From Defluviitaleaceae bacterium (GTDB lineage: Bacteria; Bacillota; Clostridia; Lachnospirales; WQUN01): 43,961 bases of DNA. Below are positions 1 through 7,466 of this stretch, piece after piece. The position numbers were made by a program, and so were the translations under genes. The notes beneath the pieces were generated by a model. It had not been told where the DNA came from, did not search any database, and saw only the letters and a program-made list of their open reading frames with translations. Each line of letters begins with the position of its first letter. The first letter of the stretch is position 1. The DNA lies in contig WQVC01000009.1 in the NCBI GenBank assembly GCA_009781765.1, positions 1-43,961 on the forward strand. The letters are read 5' to 3'.

Positions 1-336
1 ATAGACAAGAGTATCCTGCCTGCCATTACCGAAAGTGAAAAGACAGGCAATATAACCCATAGTGATGCGTTTGAATTAATACGCTTACTCAGTCGCTTGT
101 ACGACTACCTATATGATGGAATAGAAGAATTCAAATTGGAGGAGGTCAAATCCATGTTGGCAGACACATTGGTACTGGAATATGATGTTGAACTTGCCGA
201 GGTTGAGGCAAGGCACGAAGAAAGGCTTATGGCAGAAAAAAAAGCTACGGCTCGTAAAATGAAAAAGTATGGTGATTCTGTCGAAAAGATATCAGACATC
301 ACGGGACTTTCCATCATCGAAATAGACAAAATATAA
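1..336 (+). CDS. Rpn family recombination-promoting nuclease / putative transposase, C-terminal part
   Basis: The reading frame is open from the first base of the window, so the gene is cut by the window edge and only its last 111 codons are seen. The tail has the layout typical of the Rpn/PD-(D/E)XK transposase-like family: an acidic helical stretch, a Lys/Arg/Glu-rich helix (EERLMAEKKATARKMKKYGD), then a short helix-turn-helix-like end (VEKISDITGLSIIEIDKI). The nuclease core with the catalytic D/E-x-K residues would lie upstream and cannot be checked. Rpn proteins are DNA endonucleases that stimulate RecA-independent recombination and are often multicopy. The family call rests on the tail only. 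A hairpin follows the stop codon. Confidence 0.6.
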   Translation: MDKSILPAITESEKTGNITHSDAFELIRLLSRLYDYLYDGIEEFKLEEVKSMLADTLVLEYDVELAEVEARHEERLMAEKKATARKMKKYGDSVEKISDITGLSIIEIDKI

Positions 337-342
337 ATTCAA

Positions 343-387
343 AAATAAGCCTCTGTACGGTAAGTAAAACCGTAAAGGGGCTTATTT
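343..387 (+). terminator. Hairpin after the Rpn-like gene
   Basis: Two 19-base arms (343-361 and 369-387) pair with three mismatches around a 7-base loop, seven bases after the Rpn stop codon. The AT-rich outer stem (AAATAAGCC / GGCTTATTT) gives a U-rich 3' side, so it can act as a Rho-independent terminator, possibly in both directions. Confidence 0.5.
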
Positions 388-397
388 ACTGCCTTTG

Positions 398-458
398 GAG
401 GGGTGTGCAAAGGGTGTGCAGGGGGGTGCAAAAATCCGCACACCCTTGCACACCCCTC
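398..458. repeat. GC-rich inverted repeat built of GGTGTGC motifs
   Basis: The arms at 398-419 and 438-458 are complementary except for one bulged base. The left arm contains GGGTGTGC twice and a shortened third copy follows in the loop. There is no T-run, so it is not a classical terminator. It lies between the Rpn-like gene and the 3' end of the DHH gene; a palindromic repeat or protein-binding site is possible. Confidence 0.5.
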
Positions 459-522
459 TGGAGCGTTCACGAGTTATTTTGTTATTGTACGCATATCAAC
501 GTGAATACGCCCTTTTCGTTTT

Positions 523-2040
523 TTAAACCGCCTCGTAAGTCAAATAAAAAATATCTTCGCGGATGATATAGGCATCGTTTACATCATCTTCGCGAACGAC
601 GATAAAATCCCCTTCCCTGCCGTACATATAGCTGTCGGGACTCCATTTTGTAAAAACTTTCGTGTAGCGAGAAAGCGGCGCGACAAAAACGCGCACTTCG
701 CCGCGAGCGGTGCAGGGACGTATAAAATCGGCGAGTTCTTTGACTTCGCCGGTGATTCCGCTTCGCACGGTGGGGCGATATTCAAGCTCGTTGATTTTTA
801 TGTCCGACGGGGCTTGGGAAAGAGCGTATCCGCGCGCAAATTTTTCTGCCGTAATCGGATAAACCTCGCCCAAAATTCCGACCATGAAATAAATATCGTC
901 AGCGGCGATAATGGTTTCGTCGCCTTCGAGTGCGCGAATTATCACAGGCGTTCCCGCCGGAAAAACATCGCTTGAATGCACATGCCCGACCGCAATTTTC
1001 AGCTTGCGGTACATTTTCATTTTCGATATATCAAGCCCGTGATTTGCCGCGTCAACAAGCTCGTAGCTTGTAAAATATTCCGTCGCCCGCGCAAGAATAT
1101 AATCGTCCAGAATATCGCCGGGGCGCGACGAAGCCGTATGTTGCTCCGCCACTCGCGCGCGGCTGCAAAAGCCGCCGGCTTTGTCCAAATGGCCGCCGCC
1201 CGAACCCACGCCGCGAGTTAAAAATCCTGCAAAATCCGACGCCATAACATCACGCGCGCAGCATCGGATTGAAAGTTTCGCGCCGTCGGGCAAAACATTG
1301 TACACGATGCAGGTGTCGATGCCGTCTACCTGCAACGCAAGGTCGCTTATAAAGCCCAAAATATTGGGGTCGCACGGTTCGGCCTTGAAAATTGCAAAGC
1401 GATGCTCGTCATTTTTTACAAAATTGTTCAGAGCGTTGCCCGCAAGCGCAAGCTCTGCCAACGATACGTTTGTGTTTTGCAAACGCTTAATCAGCCCGCG
1501 ATTGTAAACCAACGTGTCGCGCATATCTCTGTCAAGCGGATGATAAATTTCGCTCAGACCGCCGGTGTCGGTAAAAAGCCCGAAATAAAGCGCGGACGAA
1601 ACATTCGGGAACTTATCAAACGGGAAGTTTTCTTTTCGCAACAAATCCCACACAAGCGTCGAGCAACTGCCCAACGCGCTGTTAATTACGCCCGTGTCGC
1701 GCTCGGTTTTTTCCTCCATATGATGGTCAATCACGCAAATTTTTTCAGCGTCGAAGCGCGTTACGTTTCCCGCGCCGTATTGCGCATCCGTGACAATCAG
1801 AAACGGAAAATTCGCCGGCGGTTTTACAAATTCCGCCGGAATTTCCAGTTGAACAAGCATTTCAAGCAAATTCGGCTTGGAAATTTCAAATTTGCCGGAG
1901 TAAATAATTCGCGCTTTATTGCCCGCATTTTCGAAGTATGTATACAGCGCGAACGCCGACGCAAGCGCGTCTGCATCGGGGTTGTCGTGGCATTGAATTA
2001 CAATATTTTCGCTCGGGGAAATTTCTGAAAGACGGAACAT
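523..2040 (-). CDS. DHH/DHHA1 family phosphoesterase (NrnA/GdpP-like)
   Basis: A 505-residue protein with the hallmarks of DHH phosphoesterases: motif DNPDADAL near residue 20, a central VTDAQYG stretch, the signature VIDHHMEE around residue 105, and a DHHA1-type glycine motif GGGHLDKAGG near residue 285. These residues bind two Mn2+ ions. Known relatives degrade nano-RNAs, pAp or cyclic dinucleotides. About 180 residues follow the DHHA1 domain, longer than NrnA (about 313 residues), and have no recognised domain. The start at 2040 was chosen because the DHH domain begins at once after MFRLSEI and GAGGG lies upstream; an in-frame start at 2118 would only add a basic, unconserved leader. Substrate not determinable. 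Confidence 0.85.
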   Translation of the reverse strand: MFRLSEISPSENIVIQCHDNPDADALASAFALYTYFENAGNKARIIYSGKFEISKPNLLEMLVQLEIPAEFVKPPANFPFLIVTDAQYGAGNVTRFDAEKICVIDHHMEEKTERDTGVINSALGSCSTLVWDLLRKENFPFDKFPNVSSALYFGLFTDTGGLSEIYHPLDRDMRDTLVYNRGLIKRLQNTNVSLAELALAGNALNNFVKNDEHRFAIFKAEPCDPNILGFISDLALQVDGIDTCIVYNVLPDGAKLSIRCCARDVMASDFAGFLTRGVGSGGGHLDKAGGFCSRARVAEQHTASSRPGDILDDYILARATEYFTSYELVDAANHGLDISKMKMYRKLKIAVGHVHSSDVFPAGTPVIIRALEGDETIIAADDIYFMVGILGEVYPITAEKFARGYALSQAPSDIKINELEYRPTVRSGITGEVKELADFIRPCTARGEVRVFVAPLSRYTKVFTKWSPDSYMYGREGDFIVVREDDVNDAYIIREDIFYLTYEAV

Positions 2041-2070
2041 GGCACAGCCCTCATTTCGTATTTTATGGTA

Positions 2071-2076
2071 ATTATA
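2071..2076 (-). promoter_or_regulatory. -10 element for the DHH gene
   Basis: On the minus strand TATAAT lies 31 bases before the chosen DHH start codon, with a TG directly before it. The -35 region is poor (TTTCAA at a 17-base spacing). It supports the start at 2040 rather than 2118, since the longer reading frame would begin upstream of this promoter. Confidence 0.45.
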
Positions 2077-2277
2077 CATGCAAAATCGGGTTTTTGAAAT
2101 ACATACAGCGAACTTCACAAAATGCGTTCACGGTTCGCGAAAAAAACAAAACCGGTTGGTTACCGATAGGTTTTTGCGCGCGAAAATTTTTCGCTGAAAA
2201 TTTTGAAGTTATTCAGGAAGTCCACTGTTTTTAAATCGCAAAAACCGGTAAACTGCACATGTTGGGAGGCGTTCAAA

Positions 2278-2823
2278 ATGCCGGAAACCGTGATTTTACG
2301 CGATTACAAAAAAACGGATTTGCATGAAATGCATCGGCTTTGGTCGGATGCGGCGGCTATGTATTGGTTGGACGACATCTATTGTTCAACTGTCGAAAAG
2401 ACCGAAAAATATTTGAACATCGGCATAGCAAACGCCGACGGTCATTATTTCACCATTACGGAAAAAAACGCCGATAATTTCATCGGCAGCATCGGCTACA
2501 CAATTTCCGGCGAAACGCCCTTTGGAAAAATCGTTCATATGGGATACATGCTGTTGCCGGAATATCACGGGCGCGGCTACATGACCGAAGCAACAAAAGC
2601 CGTTATCCGCTTCGCCTTCGAAAAAGACGGCGTTCTTCGCATAACAACCGGCTGCCACGCAGAAAATATTGCAAGCCGCAAGGTGATTGAAAAATCCGGC
2701 TTTCGTAAGGAAGCGGAAAAAATCCGCGCCGTGTATCACGACGGCGAAATGAAAGACCGCTTCGAATACGCAATCAATCGAGAGGATTTTTATGACAAAG
2801 AAGGATATGACAGGAGGGTCTGA
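2278..2823 (+). CDS. GNAT family N-acetyltransferase (RimJ/RimL type)
   Basis: A 181-residue acetyl-CoA-dependent N-acyltransferase. It opens with the RimJ/RimL-like strand VILRDYKKTD. The acetyl-CoA binding motif A is visible as MGYMLLPEYHGRGYMTEA, followed by the family's ENIASRKVIEKSGF motif. Substrate unknown; the family acetylates ribosomal protein N termini, antibiotics or small amines. The start is fixed by GGGAGG ten bases upstream; an in-frame start at 2203 would put a poor leader before the domain. The next gene begins two bases after the stop, with AGGAGGG inside the end of this gene, so the two are co-transcribed. Confidence 0.85.
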   Translation: MPETVILRDYKKTDLHEMHRLWSDAAAMYWLDDIYCSTVEKTEKYLNIGIANADGHYFTITEKNADNFIGSIGYTISGETPFGKIVHMGYMLLPEYHGRGYMTEATKAVIRFAFEKDGVLRITTGCHAENIASRKVIEKSGFRKEAEKIRAVYHDGEMKDRFEYAINREDFYDKEGYDRRV

Positions 2824-2825
2824 TA

Positions 2826-3350
2826 ATGGACACACATGATTTAGGAATTTTGGACGTAAGCGAAACGGAATTTTACAGCGGCTCGGGCGGATTTGTCGGG
2901 CTTCGTTACAGGGGCGAAGATTATCCGCATATTGTTTTGCGCCGTTTGATGCCGCTCAAGCATCCGTTTGAATACATTTCCGCCGCTTGCGCCGCCGACG
3001 GCAATGAGTTCAAAGAAATCGGTATATTAAAATCCGTCGAAGATTTAACCGAGGCGCAACGCGAAATCGTAACAAATGAGCTTGACAACCGTTATTATTC
3101 GCCGGAAGTTCTCGACGTCCTTTCCGTGCAGGACAAACTCGGCTACGTTTATATGGAGCTTCGCCTGAAAAATAAAAAAGGCGCGGAATACAAAAAAAAT
3201 TGCGCCGTAAAAGATGTAAGCCGCAATATTCGTATGCTTTCCGACACAAGCGTAATTATTTTTGATGTAGACGGCAACCGCTACATTATTGAGGACTTGA
3301 AGCGAATGAGCCGCCAAAGTTTGCGAAAATTAGACGCTTATTTATTTTGA
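2826..3350 (+). CDS. DUF1854 domain-containing protein
   Basis: A 174-residue protein matching the DUF1854 pattern over most of its length: an RRLMPLKHPFEYISA start, a central EIGILKSVEDL, a NELDNRYYSPEV stretch, and an IIFDVDGNRYIIEDL end followed by SRQSLRKLDAYL. The biochemical role of the family is unknown; in some bacteria it is fused to or next to ABC transporters. It has no signal peptide or membrane segment and so is cytoplasmic. It is translated from an AGGAGGG site within the upstream GNAT gene, which implies a two-gene operon. An imperfect inverted repeat (3371-3378 / 3408-3415) lies between it and the next, convergent gene. Confidence 0.7.
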   Translation: MDTHDLGILDVSETEFYSGSGGFVGLRYRGEDYPHIVLRRLMPLKHPFEYISAACAADGNEFKEIGILKSVEDLTEAQREIVTNELDNRYYSPEVLDVLSVQDKLGYVYMELRLKNKKGAEYKKNCAVKDVSRNIRMLSDTSVIIFDVDGNRYIIEDLKRMSRQSLRKLDAYLF

Positions 3351-3406
3351 CGCGCATTCTGAAATGTGCATCGCAATAATTTTTTTTGACGCGGAGGCTC
3401 AAACTG

Positions 3407-3649
3407 CTATTGCGAAATGTAGCGGCTTACTTCTTTTTCAATTCTCGCCCCGGATACAAAAATAGGTTTTTTCAGAACTTCGATGATGATAAAGTTTTCA
3501 TCAACCGTGTAACTCCCTTCGAATCCCATGCCCGAAGCGCGACCGCCGGTTATGTCGCCGGAGTAAGAAATTCCGTATTTTTCGGCATCGCTTTTTGCTT
3601 TTTCAAGCAACGCCTGCGTGTTTTTCGGTTTGGAAACTTTGATTGTCAT
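3407..3649 (-). CDS. Small conserved protein of unknown function (80 aa)
   Basis: An 80-residue protein starting MTIKVSKPKNTQ after a clear GGAGGG site; the reading frame extends further upstream but that part lacks a good ribosome site. It shows an N-terminal helix (QALLEKAKSDAEKYGI), a Gly-rich middle (GDITGGRASGMGFEGSY) and a strand-helix end (IIIEVLKKPIFVSGARIEKEV). The pattern of a helix, a beta pair and 'i-kPifv...ie.ev' loosely recalls the small PHA-granule-region family, but the match is too weak for a functional call. It is convergent with the DUF1854 gene and divergent from the YgjV-like gene. Confidence 0.6.
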   Translation of the reverse strand: MTIKVSKPKNTQALLEKAKSDAEKYGISYSGDITGGRASGMGFEGSYTVDENFIIIEVLKKPIFVSGARIEKEVSRYISQ

Positions 3650-3717
3650 AAAACCCTCCGAATAAATTCTGTGTACACTTATTTGCAAGTATGTTAAACT
3701 TTTGTTGACAGGGGGCA

Positions 3718-4443
3718 ATGAAAATGGACGCAATTATTGAAGTTTTCCGCAGCGAAATTTACGACATCATCCATTACCACAGCCGCAATCCCATTTGGAT
3801 TACGAGCCAAGTTTTCGCGTTTTTTGCGTTGGTTACGATGTTTTGGTCGTTCCAGATTAAAGACAAGCTGAAAATGATGCTTCTTTTGGGGTTGGGAACT
3901 ACATTTTTGGCAATTTCCGCCGCATTTTTGGGCAACTGGACGCTTACCGTACTGTTCGGCGTGGCGTCGTTGCGCAATTATGTGTTCTGCTATTTCGAAT
4001 GGCGCGGACTCAAAAATCGTCCCGTTGCTCGCAAGTGGTGGTGGGTTTGGGCGGCAATTTTCATCAGCACCACCGTTATTTCAACCATCGTGCTTGTTTA
4101 CATCGTGCAGGTTGACACCGCCGGCGCGTGGCTCGAATGGCTCATAACAATCACGCTTTCCGGGCTTGTTATCGGCAATGTTATTTCCGGCACACATCTC
4201 ATGCGGGTCAGTTTTGTTGCAAACCGCGCGTTTAACATTATAAATCACTGGTATTTTTCAAACATTATCGCCGTTATTATCGCCTGTTTGACCATCTCGT
4301 CAAACATAATTTTTTACACTCGCGAACTTATTGCGTGGATTAGAAAGCGGCGAGCGGAGAAACTTGAAGTCGAAGAAGCTCGCGCGGAGTATGCGCAACG
4401 CATCGAAAACGCCGAAAATACTGAAGTCGAAGACGAGGGTTAG
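3718..4443 (+). CDS. YgjV-like inner-membrane protein
   Basis: A 241-residue integral membrane protein with about six predicted membrane segments and a charged cytoplasmic tail (RKRRAEKLEVEEARAEYAQR). The early part, FFALVTMFWSFQIKDKLKMM followed by LGNWTLTVLFGVASLRNYVF, fits the YgjV (Imp-YgjV) family pattern: a membrane helix, a short charged loop, a second helix and an R-N motif. The function of the family is unknown. It starts at 3718 with AGGGGG close upstream; a second ATG six bases later is possible. Transcription probably ends at the hairpin at 4516-4542. Confidence 0.6.
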   Translation: MKMDAIIEVFRSEIYDIIHYHSRNPIWITSQVFAFFALVTMFWSFQIKDKLKMMLLLGLGTTFLAISAAFLGNWTLTVLFGVASLRNYVFCYFEWRGLKNRPVARKWWWVWAAIFISTTVISTIVLVYIVQVDTAGAWLEWLITITLSGLVIGNVISGTHLMRVSFVANRAFNIINHWYFSNIIAVIIACLTISSNIIFYTRELIAWIRKRRAEKLEVEEARAEYAQRIENAENTEVEDEG

Positions 4444-4461
4444 TTTCGGCTCAAGACCTCG

Positions 4462-4542
4462 GGGCTCTGCCCCGAACCCCGGAAACTTTTGAAAAAGTTT
4501 CATCAAAATTTTAATAAAAATCGCGCTTTCGCGCGATTTTTT
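4462..4542. terminator. Modular palindromic repeat with bidirectional terminator (copy 1)
   Basis: Three hairpins follow one another: GGGGC/GCCCC with a 3-base loop at 4462-4474, GAAACTTTT/AAAGTTTC at about 4482-4501, and AAAAATCGCGC/GCGCGATTTTT at 4516-4541. The last has A-runs on one side and T-runs on the other and can terminate both the YgjV-like gene (+) and pyrBI (-). The same order of modules occurs at 8.91, 16.81 and 26.1 kb. This copy lacks the second GC-rich arm. Confidence 0.8.
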
Positions 4543-4584
4543 ATTGCACCGGAAACCGAATTGCTGCATAGCATACGAAGCGCG

Positions 4585-4711
4585 TCCGCGCCTTGAGGGA
4601 ATGCGCAACACAGCGCATGTCCTCTGCGTCGAAAATGCTTTCCGGCTTCGAGGGAATGCTTCGCCGCAACAGGTGTCCCCGGTGTCCGGTGTCCGGCGTC
4701 CGCTTGGCGGG
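4585..4711 (+). repeat. Dispersed repeat containing the CTTCGAGGGAATG motif (two tandem degenerate units)
   Basis: Two degenerate units, around 4592 (CTTGAGGGAATGCGCAACA) and 4644 (GGCTTCGAGGGAATGC), each continue into a CATGTCC or GGTGTCC block, then GTGTCC/GCGTCC repeats near 4681-4702. Related sequence is found in the pyrB leader (minus strand, about 6064-6110) and inside the rhamnosidase gene (about 15148-15215). It fills the space between the copy-1 terminator repeat and the pyrI stop codon. Confidence 0.6.
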
Positions 4712-5119
4712 CTAGGGTGCGCTGTCGCAGTATTCGCAACGATATTTGCCCGCTTTGTCCGCAAGATGAAACACATGCGGTACAGTTTCCGACGACGTGA
4801 TGCAACGCGGATTTTTGCATTTCAGCACGTTTGTAACTTTTTCCGGAAGCGTCAGCTTTATTTTTTTTACGATTTTTTCATCCTTGATGTAAATTACCGT
4901 GGCGTTGTGGTCTACCAAGCCGAGAACGTTTACGTCTACATTTTCATAATTTTCCAGCTTTATGATGTCTTTTTTGCCGTGCTTGCTGCTTCGGACGTTC
5001 ATCACAACCGCAACAGAACCGCGCTCGGTGTCGATGTTCAAATAATCCAAAACTTTCAAGCCCGAACCGGCTCGAATATGGTCGATTATTATGCCGTTTG
5101 AAATGCTTGTGATTTCCAT
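4712..5119 (-). CDS. pyrI: Aspartate carbamoyltransferase regulatory subunit
   Basis: A 135-residue PyrI homologue. The N-terminal allosteric nucleotide-binding domain has IDHIRAGSGLKVLDYL (around residue 13), the usual effector-site region, and the C-terminal zinc domain has four cysteines as CKNPRC...CEYC (about residues 101-134) that bind the Zn2+ contacting the catalytic subunit. In the E. coli enzyme CTP inhibits and ATP activates through this chain; here that is inferred from family. It lies 16 bases after pyrB with its own GGAGGG site, so both subunits come from one transcript. The C terminus is slightly short (ends CDSAP). Confidence 0.93.
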   Translation of the reverse strand: MEITSISNGIIIDHIRAGSGLKVLDYLNIDTERGSVAVVMNVRSSKHGKKDIIKLENYENVDVNVLGLVDHNATVIYIKDEKIVKKIKLTLPEKVTNVLKCKNPRCITSSETVPHVFHLADKAGKYRCEYCDSAP

Positions 5120-5135
5120 GTCGCGCTTCCCTCCG

Positions 5136-6047
5136 TTATGCTTTGCCCAAAAGTGCCGCCAAAAGTGCCATTCTTACATACATTCCGAACTTCATTTGCC
5201 GGAAATAAAAGGCTCGCGGGTCGTCGTCTACATCGGTGGCGATTTCGTTTACGCGCGGAAGCGGGTGCAAAATCATCAAATCCGACTTGGCGTTTTTTAA
5301 TTTCGCCGCGTCGAGAATGTAGCTGTCTTTCAGACGAATGTAGTCTTCTTCGTTGAAAAAGCGTTCGCGTTGCACCCGCGTCATGTACAAAACGTCGAGT
5401 TCCGGAAGCGCGTCGGCGAGGTCGCGGACTTCCGAATAATCGTGCATTTCTGCGCATACATACTCCGGCACGCGGAGTTCGTCGGGCGAAATCAGCACAA
5501 ATTTCACGCCGGTATAACGCGCAAATGCGCAGATTAACGAGTGAACCGTTCGCCCGAATTTCAAATCGCCGCACAGCCCGACAGTCAAACCGTCCAATCG
5601 TCGCTTCTCGTGGCGAATTGTTAAAAGGTCGGTGAGGGTTTGCGTGGGATGAAAATGCCCGCCGTCACCCGCGTTAATCAGCGGAATTTCGGAGTTTTGC
5701 GCCGCAACAAACGCCGCGCCTTCTTTAGGATGACGCATGACAGCGATATCGGCATAGCAAGCAATTGAGCGAATCGTGTCGGCGAGACTTTCGCCCTTTG
5801 CGGCGGAGCTTGATTGCGGCTCGGAAAACCCGATTACGCGCCCGCCGAGCCGCAACATCGCCGCTTCAAACGACAGTCGCGTTCGCGTACTCGGCTCGTA
5901 AAACAGCGTTGCGAGCAACTTGCCTCTGCACACGTCGGCGTAATCTTCCGGCGCGGCAATAATTTTTTCCGCAAGCGCGAAAAGCCCGTCTGTTTCCGCC
6001 ATTGTTAAGTCGTGCGGCGCGATTAAGTGTTTGCCCTGCAAATTCAT
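5136..6047 (-). CDS. pyrB: Aspartate carbamoyltransferase catalytic subunit
   Basis: A 303-residue catalytic chain of ATCase, which makes N-carbamoyl-L-aspartate from carbamoyl phosphate and L-aspartate, the committed step of pyrimidine synthesis. Visible signatures are the carbamoyl-phosphate loop [13 protein letters not shown] (about residue 49), [11 protein letters not shown] with the lobe-bridging Ser/Lys, [16 protein letters not shown], and the aspartate-binding [10 protein letters not shown] near the end. The start MNLQGKHLI follows GGGAGG; an in-frame start at 6164 would add 39 residues unlike PyrB and is rejected. It is followed by pyrI. A promoter and a terminator-like hairpin precede it, which suggests transcription attenuation. 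Confidence 0.96.
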   Translation of the reverse strand: MNLQGKHLIAPHDLTMAETDGLFALAEKIIAAPEDYADVCRGKLLATLFYEPSTRTRLSFEAAMLRLGGRVIGFSEPQSSSAAKGESLADTIRSIACYADIAVMRHPKEGAAFVAAQNSEIPLINAGDGGHFHPTQTLTDLLTIRHEKRRLDGLTVGLCGDLKFGRTVHSLICAFARYTGVKFVLISPDELRVPEYVCAEMHDYSEVRDLADALPELDVLYMTRVQRERFFNEEDYIRLKDSYILDAAKLKNAKSDLMILHPLPRVNEIATDVDDDPRAFYFRQMKFGMYVRMALLAALLGKA

Positions 6048-6063
6048 AAAATTCCTCCCGATA

Positions 6064-6110
6064 GCCGGGACATGCGTCGGGTGCAACACATTCCCTCGAA
6101 GCCGGAACAG
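6064..6110 (-). repeat. Dispersed repeat copy in the pyrB leader
   Basis: Read on the minus strand this contains GGCTTCGAGGGAATG followed by a GCATGTCCCGG block, related to the repeats at 4585-4711 and inside the rhamnosidase gene. It sits between the leader terminator and the pyrB ribosome site. Confidence 0.5.
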
Positions 6111-6126
6111 TTTCCTGTGCAATAAA

Positions 6127-6152
6127 AAATCTCCCGTAATTAAGGGAGATTT
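6127..6152 (-). terminator. Leader terminator/attenuator upstream of pyrB
   Basis: On the minus strand AAATCTCCC and GGGAGATTT form a perfect 9-bp stem with an 8-base loop, directly followed by TTTTTTATT. It stands about 80 bases before the pyrB start codon and about 95 bases after the -10 box, so it would stop transcripts before pyrB unless read through. I could not identify a clear PyrR-binding loop, so the control mechanism is open. Confidence 0.7.
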
Positions 6153-6246
6153 AAAAATAGACATGGATAGGGCGAAGCGTACCGATTTGACGCATTACAG
6201 AAAAAATTTGCACCGGAATTTGCTCCTCGCCGAAAACATTTTCAGA

Positions 6247-6274
6247 AGTGTATCAAATTTCGTAAATTTGTCAA
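6247..6274 (-). promoter_or_regulatory. Sigma-A-type promoter for pyrBI
   Basis: On the minus strand a perfect TTGACA (6269-6274) is followed after 16 bases by TACACT (6247-6252). The start point would fall near 6240, giving a leader of about 190 bases that contains the terminator at 6127-6152. Confidence 0.65.
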
Positions 6275-6283
6275 GCGCGTTTG

Positions 6284-6598
6284 CTACATCGCCATTGACC
6301 CAATCATCACAGCACCGTATACAATCCAATAAACTACTGCCGCCAAACCGGCTACAATGCAAACGATACCCGTAATAAGCCCGGTTAATGTGTAGCCTTT
6401 ATCTTGCGTAATGCCTTTTTGCTTGCAGGTGATTGCGAGAATAAGTGCGGCGATTCCGAGGGGAACACCCACAAAATAACCGGCACAACACCAAAACAGC
6501 ACGGATAAAACAGCCCCCGCAATACCCAGTATCATTGATATTAACGGCAGTGAACTTTTTTCCTCCGGCGCACCGGATACTACATTATGCTCATCCAT
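6284..6598 (-). CDS. Small DUF4190-like membrane protein
   Basis: A 104-residue protein: a soluble Ser/Pro/Glu-rich start, then two strongly hydrophobic segments (LISMILGIAGAVLSVLFWCC... and LTGLITGIVCIVAGLAAVVY) separated by a short polar loop (CKQKGITQDKGYT). The paired helices, the early G-I-x-G turn and the central loop recall DUF4190-type two-helix proteins; function unknown. The start MDEHNVV is chosen for AAGGAGAG upstream; a longer frame to 6814 overlaps trmD and is rejected. It lies 67 bases downstream of trmD on the same strand, so it may be co-transcribed with rimM-trmD. Confidence 0.65.
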   Translation of the reverse strand: MDEHNVVSGAPEEKSSLPLISMILGIAGAVLSVLFWCCAGYFVGVPLGIAALILAITCKQKGITQDKGYTLTGLITGIVCIVAGLAAVVYWIVYGAVMIGSMAM

Positions 6599-6665
6599 TA
6601 TGAACTCTCCTTTTGTTTTTTTTCGCATTGTATACCTTTTCAGTCGGCAAAGCAAGGCGTTCGCG

Positions 6666-7466
6666 CTACCGGCTTTGATTTGCTCGCAGGTTCGTTCTTT
6701 CGACGGATTTTGCCAGCCGCCATTTTGCAATTTCGCCGTGATGACCGGAAAGCAATATTTCCGGCACTTCGCGGCCGCGAAAAATCGCCGGGCGCGTGTA
6801 ATGCGGATGCTCAAGCAACGGCGTGCCGTCTTCGCGGGCGGCGGAAAAACTCTCGTTCATGTACGATTCCGCCTTGCCCAAAACCCCCGGAACAAGCCGC
6901 GAAATCGCATCAATAAGCACAATTGCCGCAGGTTCGCCGCCGGTTAAAATGTAGTCGCCGATTGAAATTTGCTCGGTAACAACTTCCTCAATTACGCGCT
7001 CATCCACGCCCTCGTAATGCCCGCAAAGCAAAATAATTTCAGGCAACGCGGCGAGCTCGCGAACTTTTTCCTGCGTCAAAACGCGCCCTTGCGGGGAAAG
7101 ATAAATTACCGGGATGCGTGAGTTCGACACCGGGGCGCCAGACACCGACGGGGCGTCATCCGCCGGTATCGACGCCCCTACCCTACCCTTCGGGAAATCA
7201 TTCGACTCGCGACTTTTTTGTACGGCTTCAACGGCATCAAAAATCGGCGAAGCCATCATTACCATGCCCGCTCCGCCGCCGTAGGGCGCGTCGTCAACCT
7301 GACCGTACTTGTTTACGGCAAAATCGCGGATATTTACGGCGTTTACTTCGATAATTCCCGCCTTTTGCGCGCGCCCGATAATGCTGTGCGCGGCAGCTTC
7401 CCTTATCATTTCGGGAAAGAGCGTCAAAATATGAAAAATCACGGCTTTTTCGGGGGGCGAGTTCAT
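6666..7466 (-). CDS. trmD: tRNA (guanine-N1)-methyltransferase
   Basis: A 266-residue TrmD, which methylates G37 of tRNA with S-adenosylmethionine and prevents +1 frameshifting. It shows GGGAGMVM (about residue 63), the trefoil-knot SAM site LSPQGRVLTQ and LLCGHYEGVDERV, ISIGDYILTGGE, and the C-terminal domain with HPHYTRP. The start ATG overlaps the rimM stop (ATGA), so translation is coupled. It is longer than usual for the family: about 25-35 extra residues (84-118) separate FDAVEAVQ from PVIYLSPQG. The DNA there contains an inverted repeat (7150-7157 / 7171-7178), so an in-frame repeat insertion is likely. Confidence 0.95.
   Translation of the reverse strand: MNSPPEKAVIFHILTLFPEMIREAAAHSIIGRAQKAGIIEVNAVNIRDFAVNKYGQVDDAPYGGGAGMVMMASPIFDAVEAVQKSRESNDFPKGRVGASIPADDAPSVSGAPVSNSRIPVIYLSPQGRVLTQEKVRELAALPEIILLCGHYEGVDERVIEEVVTEQISIGDYILTGGEPAAIVLIDAISRLVPGVLGKAESYMNESFSAAREDGTPLLEHPHYTRPAIFRGREVPEILLSGHHGEIAKWRLAKSVERTNLRANQSR
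7113..7217. repeat. Probable in-frame insertion in trmD
   Basis: This stretch encodes TrmD residues about 84-118, a Ser/Pro/Ala/Asp-rich segment not expected at this place in the family. It contains GGGGCGTC and GACGCCCC as an 8-bp stem with a 13-base loop (7150-7178). The edges of the insertion are estimated from the family pattern and not exact. Confidence 0.5.

Noticed and set aside
976-2028. Several overlapping plus-strand frames opposite the DHH phosphoesterase gene
   Set aside because: All are antisense to a gene with the full set of DHH motifs, show no family features and have no ribosome sites.
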